Assembly (NCBI GenBank): GCA_002328625.1
Contig: DCVC01000312.1
Coordinates: 6,728 to 13,955, forward strand
From: Bacteroidales bacterium UBA2198
GTDB lineage: Bacteria; Bacteroidota; Bacteroidia; Bacteroidales; VadinHA17
Length of the DNA stretch: 7,228 nucleotides
Reading direction: 5' to 3'
Part shown: positions 1-6,937 of the stretch, one piece after another
Layout: each line of letters starts with the position of its first letter
Position numbering within the stretch: the first letter of the stretch is position 1
The notes under the pieces: model-generated
What the model was told of the DNA's origin: nothing
Seen by the model: the letters and a program-made list of their open reading frames with translations, nothing else
Database searches by the model: none
Position numbers and translations under genes: made by a program

Positions 1-1100
1 GTGCATCAAACGGTTTACGTGAGGGACATTTCTACCTTTTTCCGGATAATGTGCTTTATGATTTAGCCGGCAATGATATCAATGCCAATCCGAGTTTTCA
101 TATACTTAATATTCAGACCAGGATTAAAGGAGATATCACAGGACCTGATGCTTTTGGGGCGAAGAGTGCAGGGTTAATTGAAGCTGAATTTTTTGGAACC
201 AGCGAGAGCGATCTGAACGGATTCAGATTAAGGCATGCTTACGTCAGGCTGGACTGGACAGCAACAACACTTCTGATCGGACAATTCTGGCACCCGATGT
301 TCCTGACGGAGAGTTTCCCGGGAACCATCAGTTTCAATACGGGGGCACCTTTTACTCCTTTCAGCAGGAATCCTCAGGTAAGACTGACCCTTAAAGCAGG
401 TGAGGCAGGTTTTACTCTGACAGCCTACTCACAACGTGATTTCACTTCACCCGGTCCTGACGGGAACAGCAATAAATATTTACGGAACAGTGGAATTCCC
501 GGACTTAATTTACAGCTACGTGCGCCTGCAGGAAAAAATCTTACTGCATGGGCCGGCCTGGATTATAAAAGACTCCGGCCGGAGCTCAAGAGTTCATTAA
601 ATGTTGAAACAAACGCCAGAATAGGCAGTCTCTCAGCATTCGCAAATCTTAAGGTTAAAACGGCTCCCCTTAATATCCTTTTAATGGGATTTTATGGTCA
701 GAATTCAAGCGACCTGATGATGATCGGAGGCTATGCTGTATCAAGCATATCAGGATTGTTTGAGCAAACAAAAACATACACAAACCTGAGAACAGGCAGC
801 TTATGGGCTGACCTGAGCACCAACGGGAAAAAAATTGTATTTGGGCTTTTTACAGGATTCAGCAAAAATCTTGGAGCTGCCGAAAGTATTTCAGGATCTG
901 TTTACGGCCGTGGTACTAACATTGATAATCTGTTCAGGATATCACCGCGACTAATGGTAACCGGGGGGCGCCTGAGTTTTGCGGCAGAAATTGAGAATAC
1001 AACAGCAGCTTATGGTGCAATGCAGAATGACGGGAAGGTCATAAACACAAACAATGTAAGCAACATGAGAATCCTTCTAAGCTCAATATACAGGTTCTAA
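1..1100 (+). CDS. Outer-membrane beta-barrel (porin-like) protein, 5'-truncated by the window edge
   Basis: The reading frame is open from base 3 with no stop and no obvious native start, so about 365 C-terminal residues are visible and the signal peptide is missing. An in-frame GTG at 51 is probably internal, because the codons before it (reading ..REGHFYLFPDN) continue the same protein. The sequence alternates polar and hydrophobic residues in short amphipathic stretches separated by Gly/Asn/Asp-rich turns, as in beta-barrels. It contains GFRLRHAYVRLDW (about residues 73-85), GQFWHPMF (about 93-100) and a loop with NTGAPF.PFSRNPQ (about 112-125). It ends in IYRF, and a terminal Phe fits a BAM recognition signal. 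It resembles Bacteroidota porin-like proteins of roughly 400 residues, possibly related to the DcaP-like group, but I cannot assign a substrate. The 3' end overlaps the convergent minus-strand gene by 4 bp, leaving no room for a terminator between them. Confidence 0.8.
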   Translation, partial: ASNGLREGHFYLFPDNVLYDLAGNDINANPSFHILNIQTRIKGDITGPDAFGAKSAGLIEAEFFGTSESDLNGFRLRHAYVRLDWTATTLLIGQFWHPMFLTESFPGTISFNTGAPFTPFSRNPQVRLTLKAGEAGFTLTAYSQRDFTSPGPDGNSNKYLRNSGIPGLNLQLRAPAGKNLTAWAGLDYKRLRPELKSSLNVETNARIGSLSAFANLKVKTAPLNILLMGFYGQNSSDLMMIGGYAVSSISGLFEQTKTYTNLRTGSLWADLSTNGKKIVFGLFTGFSKNLGAAESISGSVYGRGTNIDNLFRISPRLMVTGGRLSFAAEIENTTAAYGAMQNDGKVINTNNVSNMRILLSSIYRF

Positions 1101-3958
1101 ATGGTATCGGTATAGAAATCGCTGCCTGCTTTTAGTATGAGGTTGTTGATTGTAATAACAGCCCGTTCTGCATAATTATACAAGTCGCTGTTAATAAGGA
1201 GAAAGTCAACAAGATTATCAGGTTCTTTCCCTTTGTTAATACAGCCCATCTGATGGTTAAGACGGATTGAAGAAAGATCTTTGTAAGCTCTAAGTGTTTC
1301 AAAAAGAAGAAGATGATTAAGATGTTTCCCGGAATACAGATCAATGATCCTTTCAGACGTTGACAATCCGTTAATCCCGTATTTAAGTGCATATAGTCTT
1401 ATGATCCCGGTGAGGGGCATAATGAGCCTTTTAATATCAGTATTGTTAACCGAAAGAATATTGGCCGGAGGATTAAACTGTTTCCATGCTGCTGTCATGT
1501 GATGAAAGAATATATCATTGGTTTTCAGGTCTTTTTTAATATATTCACGTAGTTCATCAGATAAGCCCGAGGAGCCGTAACAAAACCTGAAATCGAAAAA
1601 GATACTGATCTCAAGAAGCTCTTCAGGCCCTGGCATTTTAATCCAGTCAGAAAAATACTTCTTCCATTTGTCAAGAGGCTGACACCATTTCGGATTGCCA
1701 GCCATGTTTTGCCCCCTGCACAGATTATATCCTGTTGAGGAAAGCATTTCATTTACTTTTTTCCCAAGTGATACAAAATAGGTTTCAGCTTCCTTCAGTT
1801 TTTCTCCTTTCAGGTTTTCGAAAATTATAGCATTATCCTGGTCGGTTAAAAGTGTCTGTTCTCTTCTACCGGCGCTGCCTGTCTGAATAAACGCAAACCT
1901 GCATGGTGGTTCTCCTGCCTCCTCCAAACAAAGTGTCAGAACTCTTTTACAAAAGGCATCGGCTAAAGTTGAGAGATACATAGTTACAGCGGACGGATCA
2001 GCATGTCCCAGTATCATTGAAATGGCTGTTTTCCTGCTGTTTAGAAAAATGGTCTGCAGAGCAAAAATGGAACCGGCATTTTCTATTTCCGATATTATCA
2101 ATTTTGGAGCTTTGGAAAAAACCCCTGTCAGTTCATCAGCAGTTACGATTCCGGAAACTTCATTCTGTTCCGATAAAACGAGAAGACATTTTCTGAGGCT
2201 CGTGTGAATCATATTATATGCTTCGCTGATACTCGAATTGTTACTGACAAATGAAGGAGGTGAACTCATCAGTCTGTATATTGCTGTTTCAGGTGAGATA
2301 CCTTGCGCCAGCCTGTACCCTATTGCTTCTGAGTCAATAATTCCCATGGGTTCTCTATTCTTGTTGATGACAACAACTACATGGGTGCTGTTTTCCATCA
2401 TTATCGATACAGCACGCCTGACTGATATGTTTTCGTGACATTCGATATGTGGCCTTGAGATGGAGGAAACAGGGGCATTCATGATAAATGATGAACTGTA
2501 TTCAATCAGATCAATATTGAGTGAGTTGTTATTAAAAGAACTGGCAGCCAGTGGTTCAATAGTTCCCTCGCACCATGTACCCTCCGCATTTGATTCAACA
2601 ACCATGACACTTACCAGGGCCCAAAACTGTTCACCGCCGTAGCGCCGCAGCAGAACTTCTTTATTGAATATGTCTTTCCTGGCTGCCAATGCCGAGCGAA
2701 ATTCTTTGAACTGAAGCGGATTTACAAAGAATGAATCGATTGTATGAGGGGTCAGATCCTGTAAGCTATTGAATCCCAGTATTTGCAGTGCCGGTCTGGT
2801 GGCATGCAGAAACCTGTTCTTTCTGCCAAATGTTATACGGAAAAAACCGGTTATGATACTATTCATCAGAGGGGGCTGGGGGATGTATCCGGGTTGAATG
2901 GAAATGCTTTCAACCGGTCGGAAAACTATCAGCACAGCTCTCATATCTCCAAGTAGTATCCTGGAAAGATTGGCATGCGACTTAATAATATTTTCATCTT
3001 TTTTCTTAAGGACACACTCTACATATCGTCTGGTGCTTAGCTCTTCATAAAGGGTATCTGAATCATTGAATTCTCCTGTTTCATGGGATAATAAGATCTG
3101 CTTAAGAGGTATATTTTGAATCTCCTCACCGGTATATCCAAGCCAGGACAATAGTGTTTTATTAGCCTGGAGTTTCTGCCCCGACCATATCATTACCCCT
3201 TCCGATGCTGCTTCAGCGAGAGTTCTGTAGAGTTCTCTCGATTTTCGTAGTTCTTCCTCTGCATCGTTCCTTTTCTGTTCAATCTTATGGCTTTGTCTGG
3301 ATATAGCTAACAGAAGGATAATTATCGCAACCCCAATGATACCTGATATAATAAGTGCCCTTAACTCCATTCTGTTAATTTCAGCCTGCACATCCTCAAT
3401 ATAAATTCCTGTGCCGACAATCCAGCTCCATGGTTCGAATTTCCTTACGTATGACAATTTGGGGACGATCCTTGTTGAGTCATCATTCCATTGCCACATG
3501 TATTCAACATAGCTTTCGCCCGAAGGTGATACTGCTTTTACAAATTCCACAAAAATGGTTTTACCCTTGGAGTCCCGGAAATCCGTAAGATCTTTTCCGT
3601 TCAGGTCAGGTCTGTATGGGTGTATGATCATTCGGGGGGACATGTCTGTTATCCACAGATAATCTTTACCTTCATCACCATATCTTATTGTATTGACTGC
3701 TGATCTGGCCTGTTCCTCTGCTTCTTTCCTTTCAAGGGTTCCATTAATTTCGAGAGAGTGGTAATATTCAAGCAGGCTGTATGCAGAAGAAGTTATTTCA
3801 TAGATCAATTCTCTTTTACGATCCATCATTGCCTTTTCAAAGCCAGGGATAAGGTAAAAGAAGATCAGACCAGCAAAAAAGGCGAAAGCAAATAATGCAG
3901 GAAGATCAATTTTTGGTATGAAGATCTTTTTCAAGCGTCTTCCGGATAATTGTTTCAT
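1097..3958 (-). CDS. Membrane Cache-PAS-PAS-CBS-CBS-DUF294 sensor nucleotidyltransferase
   Basis: The 953-residue protein starts with a basic cytoplasmic tail, then TM1 (about 19-38) and a periplasmic single Cache (sCache_2-like) domain (about 42-196) with DYLWITD, a HPYRPDLNGKDL stretch and the WSWIVGTGIYIEDV end motif. TM2 (about 201-220) leads into a charged helix (221-245) likely to be a coiled coil. Two PAS-like domains follow (about 242-350 and 365-470), then a CBS pair (about 493-548 and 558-615). The DUF294 nucleotidyltransferase core (about 630-785) has GSAGRREQ..LTDQDNA at 694-710, with D706 and D708 as expected metal-binding catalytic acids, and GNPKW at 754-758. The DUF294 C-terminal helical domain (about 800-945) has DIKR..MPLTGIIRLYAL. 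The family resembles GlnD uridylyltransferase, but target and nucleotide are unknown. Most DUF294 proteins I know carry a soluble cNMP-binding domain in front; here a transmembrane Cache/PAS module takes that place. It lies 10 bp downstream of the phosphoesterase gene and is probably co-transcribed with it. The ATG at 3958 gives a normal N-terminus before TM1. Confidence 0.9.
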   Translation of the reverse strand: MKQLSGRRLKKIFIPKIDLPALFAFAFFAGLIFFYLIPGFEKAMMDRKRELIYEITSSAYSLLEYYHSLEINGTLERKEAEEQARSAVNTIRYGDEGKDYLWITDMSPRMIIHPYRPDLNGKDLTDFRDSKGKTIFVEFVKAVSPSGESYVEYMWQWNDDSTRIVPKLSYVRKFEPWSWIVGTGIYIEDVQAEINRMELRALIISGIIGVAIIILLLAISRQSHKIEQKRNDAEEELRKSRELYRTLAEAASEGVMIWSGQKLQANKTLLSWLGYTGEEIQNIPLKQILLSHETGEFNDSDTLYEELSTRRYVECVLKKKDENIIKSHANLSRILLGDMRAVLIVFRPVESISIQPGYIPQPPLMNSIITGFFRITFGRKNRFLHATRPALQILGFNSLQDLTPHTIDSFFVNPLQFKEFRSALAARKDIFNKEVLLRRYGGEQFWALVSVMVVESNAEGTWCEGTIEPLAASSFNNNSLNIDLIEYSSSFIMNAPVSSISRPHIECHENISVRRAVSIMMENSTHVVVVINKNREPMGIIDSEAIGYRLAQGISPETAIYRLMSSPPSFVSNNSSISEAYNMIHTSLRKCLLVLSEQNEVSGIVTADELTGVFSKAPKLIISEIENAGSIFALQTIFLNSRKTAISMILGHADPSAVTMYLSTLADAFCKRVLTLCLEEAGEPPCRFAFIQTGSAGRREQTLLTDQDNAIIFENLKGEKLKEAETYFVSLGKKVNEMLSSTGYNLCRGQNMAGNPKWCQPLDKWKKYFSDWIKMPGPEELLEISIFFDFRFCYGSSGLSDELREYIKKDLKTNDIFFHHMTAAWKQFNPPANILSVNNTDIKRLIMPLTGIIRLYALKYGINGLSTSERIIDLYSGKHLNHLLLFETLRAYKDLSSIRLNHQMGCINKGKEPDNLVDFLLINSDLYNYAERAVITINNLILKAGSDFYTDTI

Positions 3959-3968
3959 TTGATTAATC

Positions 3969-4745
3969 TTAAGCGGTGTTTACTGCAATGATGTCCAGCT
4001 TCATACGATCCAGATCGATTATTGAGAAGCCGGATCTCCCTTTCTCTCCTGCAAGCGGAGGAAGGAGGATCATTAACATTTCATCACCCAGGTTAAAGCT
4101 TTGTAACGGAACAGAGTGGATTGCCTGCAAAAAGAATCCTCTCCCCTTGTAAGCTATACCTGCAAAGTGATTGTGTGAATGGCCGGAAAAGGAATATTTT
4201 ACTTTTTGCAGATTCATAAATTCCCAAAGGCCATGAAGCTGATAGTTCCTTTTAAGATACTGAGTTGTTGATCCTGTAAAATCGGGATAAATGTAATGTG
4301 AAAAAAGGGAGGCAATCCCGTTAAATGATAAGGTAACGTATTCAGGCAATGATTTTATAAACAGCCTGTCATCCTCAACCAGGTCATTTGGTGCATCACC
4401 ATCATAGCACCATACCTTGCCATGTGCTGCATTTTTTCTCTCCATTGCATTCATTTCAAACCACATATCAGGGTATTTAAATCCGTTGGTATATGAAGGT
4501 ATTCTTCCCGCAGCAAAAAGATCGTGATTACCAGGTACAATCCATCGGCAATTGGATCTTACCATTTCCAGACATGTCCTGGCGCTCCTCCCGGTATTTA
4601 CAGTATAGAACCTCTGATCAAACCCGGCAATATCCCCAAGGCAGACAATCTCATCACATTTATGAACAGATGCCAGTCTGAACGCTTCCCTGAGCATTTG
4701 CACATTTTCATGGATATCTGTAATTATGCCTATTTTCATATGCAT
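3969..4745 (-). CDS. Calcineurin-like metallophosphoesterase, YfcE/MJ0936-like
   Basis: The 258-residue soluble protein carries the complete metal-binding set of the calcineurin-like phosphoesterase superfamily: D10-x-H12 near the N-terminus, GDIAG with D38, GNHD with N73 and H74, H150 in LFSHY, and GHSH with H189 and H191. No signal peptide or membrane segment is visible, so it should act in the cytoplasm on a phosphodiester or phosphomonoester that cannot be named from sequence. Size and motif spacing fit the small YfcE/Metallophos_2-type phosphodiesterases. A TGA stop lies directly before the ATG at 4745, so translation begins there or at the ATG two codons later (4739), which would give MKIGIITD. 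It is the first gene of the minus-strand unit; only 10 bp separate its TAA from the sensor nucleotidyltransferase ATG. The pairing suggests, but does not prove, that it opposes or processes the product of that enzyme. Confidence 0.88.
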   Translation of the reverse strand: MHMKIGIITDIHENVQMLREAFRLASVHKCDEIVCLGDIAGFDQRFYTVNTGRSARTCLEMVRSNCRWIVPGNHDLFAAGRIPSYTNGFKYPDMWFEMNAMERKNAAHGKVWCYDGDAPNDLVEDDRLFIKSLPEYVTLSFNGIASLFSHYIYPDFTGSTTQYLKRNYQLHGLWEFMNLQKVKYSFSGHSHNHFAGIAYKGRGFFLQAIHSVPLQSFNLGDEMLMILLPPLAGEKGRSGFSIIDLDRMKLDIIAVNTA

Positions 4746-4869
4746 TCAATGGGAGAAGTTTTAAAGGTAATAATTTTTAATAAATTGATCTGTAGCGACC
4801 CATGAAAGGATACAACTTCCGAATCAGGAGTAAGTTTATTCAATTATAACTCAGTTTTTTCATAAAGAA

Positions 4870-4900
4870 TTTGTTTAATTCTGAAAATATTGCTAACTTG
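4870..4900 (+). promoter_or_regulatory. Possible Bacteroidota-type promoter for the OmpA-like unit
   Basis: TTTG at 4870-4873 is followed after 20 bases by TAACTTG at 4894-4900. This resembles the Bacteroidota -33 TTTG / -7 TAnnTTTG pattern but lacks one T in the -7 box. It would start transcription near 4906, about 35 bases before the ATG at 4942. The match is imperfect in an AT-rich stretch, so chance is a real possibility. Confidence 0.28.
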
Positions 4901-4941
4901 TAAGGATAATACCTGATCTAGAAACCAAAATTTGTTAAGAA

Positions 4942-5451
4942 ATGAGAATCCTTATTACCGGACTTGTTGTTTTTGTTATCTGGTCCCTTTTCTCAACATG
5001 GCTGTTTGTTACAAGGCTAAGGCCTGCCATGCAGGAACCTGTTACAATACAAACAGTTCCGGAACCCACAGCAGAAGTGGCAGAACCACCGGCTCAGCCT
5101 GTAGAGCCGGTACCCAAAGACCTTACGATCTACTTTGAATTTGACAAATCCAGATTCACGCCCGATCCGCAAGCAGAAGCAAGCGCAGCTGAGTTTAAAG
5201 CCTGGCTCGAAAAACACCCCGAATCAACTATCGTTGTAACAGGACATACCGATTATATTGGCAATCAGCCATATAACCTGGAACTGGGACTTAAACGGGC
5301 CCGGACTGTTCTGAAATATCTTGAAACAAAAGGGATACCTCAGAGCAGGGTCACAATTGATTCCAAAGGTGAAGACCAACCCGCCGCTGATAATACCACC
5401 AGCGAAGGAAGAGCCAAAAACAGAAGAACAGAGATAACAATAAAGAAATAA
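4942..5451 (+). CDS. Membrane-anchored OmpA-family peptidoglycan-binding protein
   Basis: The 169-residue protein has one hydrophobic N-terminal segment (about 3-23) with no lipobox Cys and no clear signal-peptidase site, so it looks like an uncleaved inner-membrane anchor. A Pro/Glu/Val-rich linker follows (about 32-58), then an OmpA C-terminal domain (about 60-169). Hallmarks are YFEFDKS (64-70), GHTDYIG (101-107), N112..L..KRA (to 120), the GEDQPAADNTTSEGRAKNRR stretch (143-162) and TEITI. D104 and R119 sit 15 residues apart, the spacing of the two diaminopimelate-contacting residues of Acinetobacter OmpA (D271 and R286), so peptidoglycan binding is expected. The usual Ser of the NxxLSxxRA motif is Gly here. 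An in-frame TAA at 4936-4938 shortly before the ATG fixes the start. The next gene begins 12 bp downstream in the same frame, implying a shared transcript. Charges on both sides of the anchor leave topology formally ambiguous, but a periplasmic C-terminus is expected. Confidence 0.88.
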   Translation: MRILITGLVVFVIWSLFSTWLFVTRLRPAMQEPVTIQTVPEPTAEVAEPPAQPVEPVPKDLTIYFEFDKSRFTPDPQAEASAAEFKAWLEKHPESTIVVTGHTDYIGNQPYNLELGLKRARTVLKYLETKGIPQSRVTIDSKGEDQPAADNTTSEGRAKNRRTEITIKK

Positions 5452-5463
5452 AAACACAAAATC

Positions 5464-5778
5464 ATGAAACCATTAATAATAATGCTGGCGATGTCAAATA
5501 CAGCTGCAATAATTCTGATTATTGCCCTCCTCCTGGTGGCAGGAGTGATCGGGTATCTGACAGCATGGTTCTATGCCAAATCGGTTTATACGCCGATCAT
5601 TAAAGGTCTTGAGGATGACAAAGCAAAATTGAACCGTGAAATATCAGGGCTGAAAGATGATATCGGTAAGCTCAACATAAAGGTTGAAAACCTTAATGTG
5701 AAAATAAACGGACTGGAGAAAGAATTGACAGAAAAGAACAGATTAGTAGAGGATCTCCGGAAGAAAATAAAAGAATAA
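5464..5778 (+). CDS. Small single-pass membrane protein with long coiled coil
   Basis: The 104-residue protein has a hydrophobic segment at about 14-36 followed by a long charged helix (about 45-104). Hydrophobic residues fall on an almost unbroken heptad a/d register at L56, I60, L63, I67, L70, V74, L77, I81, L84, L88, V95, L98 and I102, broken only by K91. That predicts a parallel oligomeric coiled coil. No enzymatic motif is present and the function is unknown. The ATG at 5464 is preceded by the stop of the OmpA-like gene in the same frame; a second ATG at 5491 would give a start at MSNTAAII, which looks equally natural. Without the first nine residues there is no positive charge before the TM and several after it, so the coiled coil could be cytoplasmic rather than periplasmic. 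The 12-bp gap to the OmpA-like gene points to a joint envelope role. Confidence 0.75.
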   Translation: MKPLIIMLAMSNTAAIILIIALLLVAGVIGYLTAWFYAKSVYTPIIKGLEDDKAKLNREISGLKDDIGKLNIKVENLNVKINGLEKELTEKNRLVEDLRKKIKE

Positions 5779-5805
5779 AACAATTATAAATAATTACTAA
5801 CAAAG

Positions 5806-5938
5806 AAGTTACACAAAGTATTACGCTGAGTTACAAGGAGCTGTAAATAGATTTTCCAAATCATTTAAGGGAATTAATCACTCAATAAGCCAAACAGTGT
5901 TACTCCGTTAAACTCAGTCCAACACTGTGGTTAACACA
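5806..5938. repeat. Degenerate inverted repeat pair in the intergenic region
   Basis: A left arm (about 5806-5845) and a right arm (about 5892-5938) read as imperfect inverted copies. CTGAGTT at 5826-5832 matches AACTCAG at 5911-5917, GGAG at 5837-5840 matches CTCC at 5903-5906, and the ACACAAAGTATTACG stretch on the left resembles the complement of the right-arm CCAACACTGTGGTTAACAC. Read on the minus strand, the right arm contains GAGTTTAACGGAGTAACACTG split over 5898-5917, the style of short ACGGAGTTACAC-type interspersed repeats I associate with Bacteroidota intergenic DNA. The arms are too diverged to be a recent insertion. Confidence 0.45.
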
Positions 5939-5968
5939 CACATTTTAATATTTAATGCTGGCAGGATT

Positions 5969-5999
5969 TTTGATGCTTTTACTGACCAGGAAATATTTG
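5969..5999 (+). promoter_or_regulatory. Likely Bacteroidota-type promoter for the exported protein gene
   Basis: TTTG at 5969-5972 is followed after exactly 19 bases by AATATTTG at 5992-5999. This fits TTTG-N19-TAnnTTTG with a single mismatch (A for the first T of the -7 box). Transcription would start near 6005, leaving a leader of about 15 bases before the ATG at 6020. It lies just downstream of the degenerate inverted repeat, so the gene is probably transcribed separately from the OmpA-like unit. Confidence 0.5.
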
Positions 6000-6019
6000 T
6001 AAATTAAATTACTAATATC

Positions 6020-6700
6020 ATGATAAAGATTAAATGGTTTGCGAAAAGTACTCTTGTTTCTTTAATCCTTGTATCCGGCGCTTCACAGGTTTCTGCCCAG
6101 CTCGATTCTGCAAAAAACCTTCCCAACTTACTCCTTCCTGAATTTACCAGGAGTGTTGTAAAATTCAAATCAGGGGAAAAGAAGAGTGCCGTATTGAATT
6201 ATAATCTTGTTGATCAGGAATTGGTGTTCCTACAGAATGGCCGATACATGGTTATGGATCATCCGCAGCTGATCGATACTGTTTATATGGCAAACCGGGT
6301 CTTTATTCCATTTCAGAAGGCTTTCTACGAAGTTGCACTTATAGCCCCTCTTTCTTTATTTATCCAGAATAAAAGCAATGTGGAGCAGGAGGGATCTTCT
6401 ATTGGTTATGGCCAGAAATCACGTTCAACCGGTCCAACAAATTTACGACAGATGTATGCATACAATGGTACATACAACCTTGAAATACCACCGGGATACA
6501 ATGTTGTTGAGGCTAATATATACTGGATCAGAAGGGAAGACGGGACAATGCAGAATTTTTCGAACAGGCGCCAGTTCGTAAAGCTTTTTCAGAAGAAACA
6601 GAAAGAATTAGATCAGTTTATCAGCAGTAACAAGATTGATTTTAAAAGAGTACCAGATGTTGTTAAGCTTGTTAGTTACTGTAACGAAATTAATAAGTAA
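6020..6700 (+). CDS. Exported protein of unknown function
   Basis: I do not recognise a named family. The 226-residue product has a classic Sec signal peptide: basic MIKIKWFAK, a hydrophobic core, then VSA before Gln27, giving a likely signal peptidase I cut at 26/27. The mature part is about 200 residues, has no further TM segment and ends in a short lysine-rich helix (about 186-226) containing KLFQKKQKELDQF and one Cys near the end. The central region has a strand-rich look (VVKFKSGEKKSAVLNYN, ELVFLQNGRYMVMD, DTVYMANRVFIPF), then FYEVALIAPLSLF and a Gly/Ser/Thr loop with SIGYGQKSRST at about 127-137. It may be periplasmic or surface-associated; no catalytic motif stands out. An in-frame TAA at 6005-6007 and the promoter directly upstream support the ATG at 6020. 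It stands alone, with repeats on both sides. Confidence 0.8.
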   Translation: MIKIKWFAKSTLVSLILVSGASQVSAQLDSAKNLPNLLLPEFTRSVVKFKSGEKKSAVLNYNLVDQELVFLQNGRYMVMDHPQLIDTVYMANRVFIPFQKAFYEVALIAPLSLFIQNKSNVEQEGSSIGYGQKSRSTGPTNLRQMYAYNGTYNLEIPPGYNVVEANIYWIRREDGTMQNFSNRRQFVKLFQKKQKELDQFISSNKIDFKRVPDVVKLVSYCNEINK

Positions 6701-6734
6701 AGTAATTTTTTCTAACTGTACCGGTTGTAATCGG

Positions 6735-6752
6735 GTTTACGGAGTGAGACTG
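6735..6752 (+). repeat. Possible third, short copy of the 5.8-5.9 kb repeat family
   Basis: GTTTACGGAGTGAGACTG at 6735-6752 matches GTTTAACGGAGTAACACTG on the minus strand of 5898-5916 with one gap and two substitutions. The match is short, but its position between genes supports a shared interspersed-repeat origin. The surrounding 6701-6833 shows no convincing gene or terminator. Confidence 0.3.
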
Positions 6753-6835
6753 GACAACTGTTGGTGCGGATCTGTGATCGGTGTCTTTTTAGAGGTAGTA
6801 GACAGTAGTCAGAAATAAGAATTTTCAGGTGTTCA

Positions 6836-6862
6836 GTTGCCGTCGGTTTTAGCCGCGGTTAC
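6836..6862. repeat. Hairpin A of repeat copy 1 (imperfect)
   Basis: The arms GTTGCCG and CGGTTAC, with inner CGG/CCG pairs, flank a TTTTAG core. It is a mismatched form of the hairpin at 7052-7077 in copy 2. Confidence 0.5.
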
Positions 6863-6880
6863 AGAGGTCCTTTCTGAGAA

Positions 6881-6914
6881 GAACTTCAGTCCAAGACACA
6901 TTGGGCTGAAGCCC
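6881..6914. repeat. Hairpins B and C of repeat copy 1
   Basis: GAACTTCAGTCC at 6881-6892 is a slightly decayed palindrome and GGGCTGAAGCCC at 6903-6914 is a perfect one. The two can also pair with each other as inverted copies across a 10-base spacer. Confidence 0.65.
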
Positions 6915-6937
6915 TGAGCAGGAGGGGGAGCTCTGAG

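Noticed and set aside
51..53. GTG at 51 as the true start of the porin-like gene
   Set aside because: The frame is open back to the window edge with protein-like sequence, there is no signal peptide after the GTG, and a barrel protein needs one. The gene is better read as truncated.
1525..1752. Small minus-strand frame inside the DUF294 region
   Set aside because: It is an out-of-frame shadow of the strongly supported nucleotidyltransferase domain.
4762..4769. TACCTTTA on the minus strand as the -7 box for the phosphoesterase operon
   Set aside because: It fits TAnnTTTG with one mismatch, but no TTTG lies at the expected distance upstream, so I could not support a promoter.
4524..4805. Plus-strand open frame of 93 codons opposite the phosphoesterase gene
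   Set aside because: It is antisense to a gene with intact catalytic motifs, has no recognisable domain, and ends in the divergent intergenic region.
5782..5795. AATTAT-AA-ATAATT palindrome just after the coiled-coil gene, as a terminator
   Set aside because: The stem is only 6 A/T pairs with no GC content and no T-tract, so it would not be stable.
6636..6818. Open frame overlapping the end of the exported-protein gene
   Set aside because: It starts inside that gene in another frame, runs into repeat-like non-coding sequence and has an unusual Cys/Gly-rich composition with no family resemblance.
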